23,576 bases of DNA. Source: DATKYK01 sp034430255. GTDB lineage: Bacteria > Chloroflexota > Dehalococcoidia > E44-bin15. How positions within the stretch are numbered: position 1 is the stretch's first letter; the number at the start of each line of letters is the position of its first letter. Both the position numbers and the translations under genes were made by a program. Below are positions 14,123-20,721 of the stretch, piece by piece. The stretch lies in NCBI GenBank assembly GCA_034430255.1, contig DAOUEU010000088.1:1-23576 (forward strand). Direction: 5' to 3'. The notes below the pieces were generated by a model that saw only the letters and a list, made by a program, of their open reading frames with translations, did not search any database and had not been told where the DNA came from.

Positions 14123-16258
14123 ATGATCCCCATTAGAATCGCGCTACGAAACTTCATGTGCTATCTAGAAGGAGAGCTCTCCTTTGAAGGGCTTCATGTG
14201 GCCTGCCTTTGCGGCGACAATGGCAATGGAAAGTCGGCGCTCCTCGATGCGATAACCTGGGCACTGTGGGGGAAGGCAAGGGCAAAAAGCGACGACGAGC
14301 TCATTTATTTAGGAAGGACAGAGATGGGGGTGGAGTTCGATTTCGCTGTTATGCACGAGGAACGGGAGCGATACCGAGTTCTGCGCAAGCGGTCAAAACC
14401 AAAGCTTCGTGGAGCAGGGAAGACCCTACTGGAGCTTCAGCAAGCCACGGAGCAAGGCTACAGGTCAATCAGCGGAAATAGCGTTCGGGAGACGCAGCGG
14501 GAGATCGAGAAAATCCTGCACATGGACTACGATACCTTTATCAATAGTGCCTTCCTGCTCCAGGGTCGCGCCGATGAATTCACCAAGAAGGAACCTTATA
14601 AACGCAAGGAAATCCTAGCCGATATTCTTGGTCTTTCCCGATACGATGAGCTGGAGGACCGGTCTAAGAATCACGCCAGGCAAAAGGATAGAGCTAAAAG
14701 GGACCTGGAGGTTGCCATCGATAATATCGACGCCGAACTGGAGAACAAAGCCGAGTACCAGACTCAGCTCCGAGAGGTAGGCAAGGCAATAGCCGAAGTG
14801 GAAAAGGAGCGGAGTGAATGGGAGAAGAAGGTCAATGCCCTTATAAAGCAGAAGAGCGAGCTGGATTGGAGTAAAAAGCAACAGGAGGAGATAGAGGGAC
14901 GCATTAAACAGGCGGGGGAAGCGGTAAGCTCTTTTGAGTATCAGGTTCGAGATCATCATCAGAGGGTGGAAAAGTACGAGAAGGTAATTGCGGGCTACGA
15001 GGAGGAGCTTGCTAAAATTCGTGTTCACATCGATGCGGTGGCCAAGCAGGAAAGCGTGCTGGTGGAAAGGAGGGAAGAGTATGAAAAAACCTCCAATTTA
15101 ATCCACCATGTCACCTCCGCCAATGCCAGCTTAAAGGAAGAGATGAAGCAGCTCAGAGAAAAGCTCGACATGCTATCCCAAGAGGAGGCAACATGCCCCT
15201 TATGTGGCACCGAACTGGGAGTTGAGGGAAGGAGTAGGATTATGGCAAGCTACGAGGATGAGGGGCGGCAGAAAAAAGAGCTCTTTCGCACCAACGAGGA
15301 TGAAAAAAGGCGCTTGGAAACGGGATTAAATGCCTTGAAGCGAGAGATAGGCGAACTGGAGAGGATGACAAGGGAGGGACGGGCGCATTGGGAGAGAGGC
15401 GCAGAGACTTTGGAGAAAGAACACACCGAGGCAGAAAGCTCCTTGCCCAAGGAGAAGGAAGCACTGGCCAGGGCAGAGGAAAACCTGAGGCGCTGGCGCT
15501 CCACACTCGATGCCGATACCCAGAGACGGGATTCCATCAATGCAGAGCTTGCCATTCTCCCTGAGCTCGAAGACAGCCTGAGCACTGCACAGCAGACCCA
15601 CAATGAGCTGACCAGAAGGGAGGCGCAAGGTCGCCAGAAGCTTGGGGAGATCCAGGCAAATCTGGAGCGCTGCTCTTCCATGGAGCTAATTAGAGGAGAG
15701 AAGAAAGCCGAGCGCGAGAATGTGACCAGGGAAGAAAAAATTTACGAAGAGCTGGCCGCCGCCTTTGGCAAGAAGGGAATTCAGGCGCTCATCATCGATA
15801 CGGCGCTCCCCGAGATCGAGGAGGAGGCTAACCGGCTGCTTGCCCGGATGACCGATAACCGGATGAGCGTGAAGATTGAAACGCAGCGGGCTTACAAGAC
15901 CAAGAAAGAAGAGTCGGTGGAAACCCTCGATATAAATATATCGGACGAGGTGGGCATGCGCCGCTATGAGATGTACAGCGGCGGTGAGGCATTTCGGATC
16001 GACTTCGCGCTGCGTATCGCCCTTTCAAAACTGCTGGCACGGCGCGCGGGAGCACCCCTGCCCACGCTGATCATCGATGAGGGGTTTGGCTCCCAGGACT
16101 CCAGCGGCAGGGAGCGACTGGTGGAGGCTATAAACTCGATTCAGGACGACTTTGAGAAGATTTTAGTCATAACGCACATCGAGGATTTAAAGGATGCCTT
16201 CGATGAGCGCATTGATGTGACCAAGGGCACTGAGGGCTCGCTGATCGAGGTGAGCTGA
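14123..16258 (+). CDS. sbcC: SbcC/Rad50-family DNA repair ATPase
   Basis: The SMC-like ATPase that works with the SbcD/Mre11 nuclease to process DNA hairpins and blocked or broken ends. N-terminal half of the ATPase: NFMCYLEGELSFEGLH, Walker A GDNGNGKSALLDAI (about 31-44), then FINSAFLLQGRADEF (Q-loop region) near 140. Two long charged coiled-coil arms (about 190-345 and 380-545) flank a zinc hook CPLC (C358-C361) for dimerisation. The C-terminal half has the signature YSGGE (618-622), Walker B TLIIDEGFGSQD and ITHIEDL. At 711 residues it is short for SbcC (often 850-1050) because the arms are short; all motifs are present. AGGAGG lies 6 nt before the ATG. No sbcD adjoins it in the window, which is unusual since the two are commonly an operon. 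Confidence 0.93.
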   Translation: MIPIRIALRNFMCYLEGELSFEGLHVACLCGDNGNGKSALLDAITWALWGKARAKSDDELIYLGRTEMGVEFDFAVMHEERERYRVLRKRSKPKLRGAGKTLLELQQATEQGYRSISGNSVRETQREIEKILHMDYDTFINSAFLLQGRADEFTKKEPYKRKEILADILGLSRYDELEDRSKNHARQKDRAKRDLEVAIDNIDAELENKAEYQTQLREVGKAIAEVEKERSEWEKKVNALIKQKSELDWSKKQQEEIEGRIKQAGEAVSSFEYQVRDHHQRVEKYEKVIAGYEEELAKIRVHIDAVAKQESVLVERREEYEKTSNLIHHVTSANASLKEEMKQLREKLDMLSQEEATCPLCGTELGVEGRSRIMASYEDEGRQKKELFRTNEDEKRRLETGLNALKREIGELERMTREGRAHWERGAETLEKEHTEAESSLPKEKEALARAEENLRRWRSTLDADTQRRDSINAELAILPELEDSLSTAQQTHNELTRREAQGRQKLGEIQANLERCSSMELIRGEKKAERENVTREEKIYEELAAAFGKKGIQALIIDTALPEIEEEANRLLARMTDNRMSVKIETQRAYKTKKEESVETLDINISDEVGMRRYEMYSGGEAFRIDFALRIALSKLLARRAGAPLPTLIIDEGFGSQDSSGRERLVEAINSIQDDFEKILVITHIEDLKDAFDERIDVTKGTEGSLIEVS

Positions 16259-16459
16259 GGATTGACAAGAGCTGGTGTAACATGTTAAGAATTATATCCA
16301 AGAAACCGGATTAAGCAGTGTACACTGGCTGTGCTAATCTGAGTTATGCTAATGAACCAGTAAAGTTTTCCCATGATGTATCTTTTTTCACATAAACGAT
16401 AGGACCAACAGCCTAGCTTATCAAAATGGTCTGCTCGAAAAAAACCGAGGAGGTTGATA

Positions 16460-16663
16460 ATGGAGGGACAGGTAAAAGGGATTGGTAGGTTCTGTGATGT
16501 CATTTGTCCAATCTGTGTTGCCTCAAGAGGTAGGGCAAAGTGGCTCAAGCCACTGGTAAAATTTGCTTATACCTGCTTCTGTGGAAGGCCAGCCAGGTTC
16601 CTGAGGATACAGACTCCGTGCATCTCAAGAGAGAAGCAGATAGGTAAGAAGCCCTGGGAATAA
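16460..16663 (+). CDS. small cysteine-rich protein, probable zinc binder (67 aa)
   Basis: A 67-residue basic protein with ICPIC (C-x2-C, preceded by FCDV giving a third Cys) near residue 12-19 and FCGRP with TCFC near 40-43, so two cysteine pairs about 22 residues apart, a spacing suited to one zinc site. The rest (RGRAKWLKPLVKFAY, then FLRIQTPC) is basic and hydrophobic. GAGGAGG at 16447-16453 lies 6 nt before the ATG, an excellent ribosome-binding site and the best evidence that this is a gene. I do not recognise the family. It stands alone: the 201 nt between sbcC and it hold nothing I can name beyond a 12-bp palindrome at 16316-16327, and a weak terminator follows. Confidence 0.7.
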   Translation: MEGQVKGIGRFCDVICPICVASRGRAKWLKPLVKFAYTCFCGRPARFLRIQTPCISREKQIGKKPWE

Positions 16664-16709
16664 TTACCCTCTGAGTCAAGACAGGTGTAAGAAGGGATTA
16701 CCTGGTTAG

Positions 16710-16740
16710 CTTAACTGTTTTAAGGGATTTTTTTATTTTT
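16710..16740 (+). terminator. weak Rho-independent terminator after the small Cys-rich gene
   Basis: CTTAA and TTAAG pair around CTGTT (16710-16724), followed after GGGA by a T-rich run (T7, A, T5 to 16740). The stem is short and AT-rich, so termination would be weak; the long T-tract is the main evidence. Confidence 0.35.
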
Positions 16741-16773
16741 AAAAACGATGTGTCAACCCAGAAGGAGATAAGA

Positions 16774-17916
16774 ATGGACTTAAGCCTTTCCGCGGAGCAA
16801 CTGCAAATTCAGAACCTAGCCAGAGATGTGGCCCAGAAAGAGCTGGCTCCCAAAGCGGCGGAACTCGACCGCACCTCAGCCTTCCCCAGGGAGGGCCTCA
16901 AGAGGCTTGCTGAGGTGGGACTCATGGGGATGGGCATTCCGCGGGATTTTGGCGGGTGCAAGTCGGATACCCTTTCCTCCATATTAGCCCTGGAGGAGTT
17001 AGCCAAGGGATGTGCATCTACCGCTGAAATACTTGCCTGCCATCTGGAGGCAAGTGGTGCTATTGCTATTGGGGGGAGGGATGAGACAAAGAGCAGGTAC
17101 CTGGCCGCTCTCGCCAGTGGTGAAAAGCTAGCTGCCTACGCCTATAGTGAGCCCGGTTCCGGGTGCAATCTGTTCAATGTGGAGGCCAGCGCCAGAGCCG
17201 ACGGTGACCACTACATGGTGAATGGCACCAAGGTATTTGTCACCAGTGGCGGGGAAGCAGATTTATATGTCGTTGTAGTAAGGACCAACCCCGACCAGCC
17301 AGGCCCCTTTGGCCAGTCCATCCTACTTATAGAAAAGGGAACCCCGGGTTTTTCCATCGGCACCGATTATGATAGGATGGGGTTCCGTGGGACATCGCCA
17401 CGTGAGCTTATATTCGAGGACTGCCGCGTGCCAAGTGACAACCTTCTCGGCAGCGAAGGGGGATACATGCCGATACAGTCGGCCATTGGTGGACCCGGAC
17501 AATTGAGTGTAGCAGCCATCTCGCTGGGCATCGCACAGGCGGCCTTGGATGCTGCAATCAAGTATGCCAAGGAGAGATTACAGGTGGGACAGCAACCCCT
17601 TACCGCCTACCAGGCGGTCAAATCCATGCTTGTTGAAATGAGCACTGTAGTGGATGCCGCCCGTGCCCTGATATATCGTGCGTCTTTCAATGTGGATAAC
17701 GCCCCGCCGGGCCCGTGCATTGATTGCTTTAAGGCCAAGCTTTTTACCACCGAAATGGCCATAGAGGTCACCGACAAAGCTCTTCAGGTTCACGGGGGCA
17801 CAGGCTATTGCTGTGACCTCCCCATCGAGCGTTACTACCGTGACGCCCGCGGCCTCACCCTTCACGCCCTGCCCACTGAGATGTTAAAGGATACCATGGC
17901 CATGTTTATGCTGTAG
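16774..17916 (+). CDS. acyl-CoA dehydrogenase-family flavoprotein with an altered active site
   Basis: A 380-residue ACAD-fold protein. Classical members oxidise acyl-CoA to enoyl-CoA with FAD and pass electrons to ETF. The N-terminal helical domain (LSAEQLQIQNLARDVAQKEL), the beta domain (AYSEPGSGCN, where TEPxxGSD is usual; DGDHYMVNGTKVFVTSG) and C-terminal helical domain (VGQQPLTAYQAVKSMLVEM; HGGTGYCCDLPIERYYRDAR) are all present at normal length. The segment after RDAR reads GLTLHALPTE: where butyryl-CoA-type enzymes have the catalytic Glu of YEGT, this protein has Ala (about 365). The alternative Glu position used by isovaleryl-CoA dehydrogenase also seems to be non-acidic (GGPGQLSV). 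Glu369 nearby might substitute. ATG at 16774 has AAGGAG 6 nt upstream; an upstream GTG at 16750 is less likely. Substrate is unknown. No ETF genes are nearby. Confidence 0.93.
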   Translation: MDLSLSAEQLQIQNLARDVAQKELAPKAAELDRTSAFPREGLKRLAEVGLMGMGIPRDFGGCKSDTLSSILALEELAKGCASTAEILACHLEASGAIAIGGRDETKSRYLAALASGEKLAAYAYSEPGSGCNLFNVEASARADGDHYMVNGTKVFVTSGGEADLYVVVVRTNPDQPGPFGQSILLIEKGTPGFSIGTDYDRMGFRGTSPRELIFEDCRVPSDNLLGSEGGYMPIQSAIGGPGQLSVAAISLGIAQAALDAAIKYAKERLQVGQQPLTAYQAVKSMLVEMSTVVDAARALIYRASFNVDNAPPGPCIDCFKAKLFTTEMAIEVTDKALQVHGGTGYCCDLPIERYYRDARGLTLHALPTEMLKDTMAMFML

Positions 17917-17957
17917 TTGAAGGGGGCAATTTATAGGCAAGAAGAGAGGAGTTTTAT

Positions 17958-18434
17958 ATGGCGATCGATGTAACGGTTAAGAAGACAGAGCCGATAACAG
18001 TGGCCTTCGTCGCCAAGAAAGGGCCCTACAGCCTGATTAGCGAGACATTTGGTACGCTCTATCGCTGGATAGGTGAGAAAGGCTTTATGCCCGCCGGAGC
18101 GCCAGTTGGTGTCTATTTCAACGCCCCCGGGCAGGTTCCCGACGAGGAACTGTTATGGGAGCTCCGCAGTCCCATAGCGGGGGATGCGGCCCCGAGCGGT
18201 CCTGACGAGCATGGCCTTGGTGTCAAAAGGGTGGAAGCTGCCGAGGTGGCTTCTACCATGCATAAGGGGCCTTATGATGGGGTCGGGGCTACATATGGTG
18301 CACTTGCAGGATGGATTGCGGAGAATGGTTACCACATCATAGGCCCTTCGGAGGAAGTCTACCTCAACGACCCAGGGAAGACCGCTCCCGAGGAGCTTCT
18401 CACCGAGATCCGCTTCCCAGTAAAGAAGCAATAG
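17958..18434 (+). CDS. GyrI-like small-molecule-binding domain protein
   Basis: A 158-residue stand-alone GyrI-like (SHV-fold, AraC effector-binding) protein. Two internal repeats are visible: KKGPYSLISETFGTLYRWIGEKGF (near 20-43) and HKGPYDGVGATYGALAGWIAENGY (near 102-125), each followed by VYFN or VYLN and DP/AP-type turns and ending EELLWELRSP or EELLTEIRFP. The family binds hydrophobic or cationic small molecules; some members regulate transcription with a DNA-binding domain (absent here), others hydrolyse electrophilic compounds or inhibit gyrase. GAGAGGAG lies 6 nt before the ATG. It follows the acyl-CoA dehydrogenase-like gene by 41 nt in the same direction, so the two are probably co-transcribed. 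No ligand can be inferred. Confidence 0.88.
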   Translation: MAIDVTVKKTEPITVAFVAKKGPYSLISETFGTLYRWIGEKGFMPAGAPVGVYFNAPGQVPDEELLWELRSPIAGDAAPSGPDEHGLGVKRVEAAEVASTMHKGPYDGVGATYGALAGWIAENGYHIIGPSEEVYLNDPGKTAPEELLTEIRFPVKKQ

Positions 18435-18443
18435 AAGGCTTAA

Positions 18444-18462
18444 GCTTTGCCAAGTGCAAAGC
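18444..18462. terminator. possible terminator hairpin between converging genes
   Basis: GCTTTGC and GCAAAGC form a 7-bp stem around CAAGT, 9 nt after the GyrI-like gene. Only a short T3 follows on the plus strand before an A-run, so its efficiency as an intrinsic terminator is doubtful. It lies between two converging transcripts, the place where a bidirectional terminator is expected. Confidence 0.4.
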
Positions 18463-18542
18463 GTTTAAAAAAGCGAAGGTAAGCGGAGTCCGGTGTTCGC
18501 CTCCCAGTCTACTGTTGTAATGCTAACACCCCATGTTTAAAC

Positions 18543-18890
18543 TTATCGCTTTACCGAATATTTCTCTGCCAGGTCACCGGCAATAGGCAGCTTGAAGCGC
18601 TCCCCCTGATAGGCCTTCACCATTAGTATGATCCACAGCGCCACGGAAGCGATCCACAAGAAACCCCCGAGTATAGGGCCAATGAAGGGCACCAGGAACA
18701 AGACGCCAAAAACAATGCTAACCACGGTTATGGCACCGAAGACTATAATAGACTGCACGGCATGAAAGCGGACATACTCATCCTTCTCCTCAATCAGGTA
18801 GAATATCAGCCCGGTTATCCAGCCCAGCAAATAAGACAGCAGTGCGGCCACATTGGGGTCAAGTCCAGTACCTTTCTTCTCCCGGCTCAT
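18543..18890 (-). CDS. DUF4870 (Tic20-like) small membrane protein
   Basis: A 115-residue integral membrane protein with three or four hydrophobic segments (about 14-32, 44-66 and 68-93). The family hallmark EKDEYVRFHAVQS lies between the first two, and the C-terminal end is KAYQGERFKLPIAGDLAEK, both typical of DUF4870. The family is widespread and no biochemical function is established; distant similarity to Tic20 is known. The start ATG has only a weak purine-rich stretch upstream (AAGAGAAC). It lies 35 nt downstream of the HD-domain gene in the same direction and is the last gene of the minus-strand group. Confidence 0.9.
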   Translation of the reverse strand: MSREKKGTGLDPNVAALLSYLLGWITGLIFYLIEEKDEYVRFHAVQSIIVFGAITVVSIVFGVLFLVPFIGPILGGFLWIASVALWIILMVKAYQGERFKLPIAGDLAEKYSVKR

Positions 18891-18925
18891 TGTTCTCTTG
18901 CTTTTTAGATTCCCTTAAATGATTT

Positions 18926-19492
18926 CTACAAGCCTATCTCATCAGCAATCCCTTTCATCGCCTCAAGCCCCAGGGCGATGAACTCCTCGAGCTCAAGGCC
19001 GAGCTCTCTGCACGTGGCTATCTGCTCCCGATTTGCCCCGGCAGCAAATCTCTTCTCGCCAAAACGCCTTATGAGCGACTTGGTGGTGAGTCCCTCAATC
19101 TTCTTATCCGGGCGCACCAGGGAAGCTGCCACGATGAGCCCAGTGAGAGGGTCGGCACAGAAAAGGGCCTTTCCCAGCATGGTTTCGGGGGATATACCGT
19201 GAGCTTCATTGTGGCAGAATATGGCTTGCGCCATCTCCTCCGATGCGCCAAGCTCCCGGGCTATGTCCGCCCCCAGATCGCTATGAGCATTCATATCACC
19301 CTCGGTAAGCTCTACATCGATGTCATGGAGCAGTCCGGTAAGACCCCACGTCTCCTCGTCCTCACTAAAATATCTGGCCATCGCCCTCATGACAGCCTCT
19401 GTGGCCAGCATATGGTAAATGAGGTTCCGGTTCTCCACATTGGCCTCGATGGAGTCCAGGGCATCGTCTCTGGTTAGTCTCTCTTCCTCCAC
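18926..19492 (-). CDS. HD-domain (HDIG-type) phosphohydrolase family protein
   Basis: A single-domain metal-dependent HD protein of about 188 residues. Visible metal-ligand motifs: YHMLATEAVMRAMARYF, GLLHDID, NAHSDLGADIAREL, CHNEAHG and ADPLTGLI, in the family order H-HD-H-H-D. This compact form is common in anaerobic bacteria and is usually annotated only as an HD-family hydrolase; the substrate (nucleotide or other phosphoester) is not known. I chose GTG at 19492 because AGGG lies 6 nt upstream and relatives start just before the LTRDDAL helix. A TTG at 19528 would add 12 residues but has no ribosome-binding site. It follows the downstream AhpD-like copy by about 63 nt and could be in the uvrA transcript. 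Confidence 0.87.
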   Translation of the reverse strand: MEEERLTRDDALDSIEANVENRNLIYHMLATEAVMRAMARYFSEDEETWGLTGLLHDIDVELTEGDMNAHSDLGADIARELGASEEMAQAIFCHNEAHGISPETMLGKALFCADPLTGLIVAASLVRPDKKIEGLTTKSLIRRFGEKRFAAGANREQIATCRELGLELEEFIALGLEAMKGIADEIGL

Positions 19493-19555
19493 CTTTCGCC
19501 CTATGCCTTTCTCTCTATCAATATCCAATAAGTTATGCTGCCGAATGTATCCAGC

Positions 19556-20077
19556 CTACTTCCCCCACCTGCCAAAGGAGATGCGGTAGAGAAAGAGACC
19601 CCCTACGCTAAACGAATATTCTCCAATCCGGTTCATATGTAATATCGCATCTATTACTTTCGCCTTTTCGGTGCCATATGTTTCCTCTAACCTTCTCACC
19701 GCTTCATGGTCCGGTTTGGCATCGGAATCAGCCCAATGCTGTGCATAAAGCACGGCGACGGCCTCATCCTTAGGACAGTTATCAACACTGCCGCTGAGAA
19801 GCCCGATAATCTCCTCTTTCGAAACCCCGCTTCGCAGTCCCGCCCCGGTGTGAAGCCAAGAGCAGTAGCGGCAGCCATAAACGGATACCACCGCCAGCAT
19901 GAGCCTCTCCCTAAAAGCGTTGGACACCAGTTCTTTCCTCCGCAACCTCATGACCGACCCTATATTTTTTGTGAGAAACCAGATGTCATCTAGTAATCCT
20001 CTGAAGCTTCCGCATACCATCTTGTCATACTTGCCGGTCGCCATTCTCCAGAGAGCTTGTTCTTTATCCTTAGCCAT
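19556..20077 (-). CDS. AhpD/carboxymuconolactone decarboxylase-family protein, downstream copy
   Basis: A 173-residue AhpD-fold protein. The full redox/proton-relay set is present: Glu of FRERLML, then x11, then CRYCSWLH (Cys-x2-Cys-x3-His), the arrangement of the peroxidase-reducing protein AhpD. Further family motifs are GLRSGVSKEEI, VLYAQHWADSD and RRLEETYG. A thiol-disulfide or peroxide-related role is likely by family; the reductant and partner are unknown. The ATG at 20077 is preferred: AGGAGG lies 6 nt upstream. An in-frame ATG at 20092 would place that site inside the gene. It is a clear paralog of the next gene upstream (roughly half the residues identical, higher around the CxxC) and bears a duplicated piece of uvrA in its 5' flank. 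Confidence 0.9.
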   Translation of the reverse strand: MAKDKEQALWRMATGKYDKMVCGSFRGLLDDIWFLTKNIGSVMRLRRKELVSNAFRERLMLAVVSVYGCRYCSWLHTGAGLRSGVSKEEIIGLLSGSVDNCPKDEAVAVLYAQHWADSDAKPDHEAVRRLEETYGTEKAKVIDAILHMNRIGEYSFSVGGLFLYRISFGRWGK

Positions 20078-20108
20078 ATCAGGCCTCCTCATGCCTGAAC
20101 CGTTTCCA
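20078..20108 (-). repeat. 31-bp direct repeat, copy 1: duplicated uvrA tail plus ribosome-binding site
   Basis: Identical over 31 nt to 20691-20721, and 34 of 35 nt when extended to 20112. On the minus strand it reads as the last uvrA codons (encoding RLETVQA and the stop) followed by AGGAGG. In this copy no uvrA gene precedes it, so it is a duplication scar. Confidence 0.9.
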
Positions 20109-20162
20109 GCCTTTCCGCTCTCGAACCCTCTTCACCGGTTCAGATTCCGACTACTGCCGAAT

Positions 20163-20690
20163 TTATCTAGCCCCTTCAACCCTCCTGCTGAAGGAGAGCC
20201 GATATAGAAAGCGGTCCCAGGTGTTGCCCCAAAGGTTGCCAACCCGGATCATACGCAGTATTAGATTTATCGCTTCCGCCCTTTCAGCGCCGTAGGCTTC
20301 CTCCAGCCTTCCAACTGCCTCAGGGTCAGGCCTGGCATCGGAATCGGCCCAGTGCTGTGCATAGAGCAGTGCTATGGCCTCCTCTTCAGGGCAGTTGTCA
20401 ATGCTACCAGCGAGAAGCCTGGCGATCTCCTCTTGCTCGACTCCACTCCGCAGGGCTTCTCTGGTGTGAGCCCAGCAACAGTAGCGGCAACCATAGACAG
20501 AGGTGACAGCTAGCATAAGCCTTTCTCTGAAGGCACTGGGTATCCGCTTTTCCCTCATTACCCGTCTGACATTCCTTACGTTCTTTGTTAGAAAGGATAT
20601 ATCCCCAAAGAATTCCCCGATGCCATATGTCCTCTTATTGAACCTACGGTTCGCTATCCACGAGCTGGGTTGTCCTGTGTCTCTGGCCAC
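20163..20690 (-). CDS. AhpD/carboxymuconolactone decarboxylase-family protein, uvrA-proximal copy
   Basis: A 175-residue paralog of the following gene. It keeps the same catalytic set: Glu of FRERLML, x11, CRYCCWAH (Cys-x2-Cys-x3-His; an additional Cys follows the second ligand). LRSGVEQEEI, LLYAQHWADSD and VGRLEEAYG match its neighbour; its C-terminus (IRVGNLWGNTWDRFLY) is closer to the common family form than that of the other copy (IGEYSFSVGGLFLY). The start is a GTG at 20690, with AGGAGG 6 nt upstream, 11 nt after the uvrA stop, so it is probably co-transcribed with uvrA. Family role: disulfide-based peroxide or thiol chemistry, partner unknown. Confidence 0.9.
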   Translation of the reverse strand: MARDTGQPSSWIANRRFNKRTYGIGEFFGDISFLTKNVRNVRRVMREKRIPSAFRERLMLAVTSVYGCRYCCWAHTREALRSGVEQEEIARLLAGSIDNCPEEEAIALLYAQHWADSDARPDPEAVGRLEEAYGAERAEAINLILRMIRVGNLWGNTWDRFLYRLSFSRRVEGAR

Positions 20691-20721
20691 ATCAGGCCTC
20701 CTCATGCCTGAACCGTTTCCA
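20691..20721 (-). repeat. 31-bp direct repeat, copy 2: genuine uvrA 3' end plus ribosome-binding site
   Basis: The parental copy of the repeat at 20078-20108. It contains the actual uvrA stop codon (20702-20704) and the AGGAGG that serves the first AhpD-like gene. Confidence 0.9.

Noticed and set aside
14020..14136. 38-codon open stretch before sbcC (VIADNTILVTNPTLEEVKDD)
   Set aside because: It has no start codon near its beginning and runs into the sbcC start, where AGGAGG clearly serves sbcC; too short to call a gene remnant with confidence.
16262..16290. TTGACA box just after sbcC as a promoter for the small Cys-rich gene
   Set aside because: A perfect -35 hexamer, but the sequence 17 nt downstream (TTAAGA) is a poor -10 and the next TATA-like string is too far away.
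16316..16327. 12-bp perfect palindrome CAGTGTACACTG
   Set aside because: Several perfect 12-bp palindromes are expected by chance in 23 kb and it is not next to a convincing promoter.
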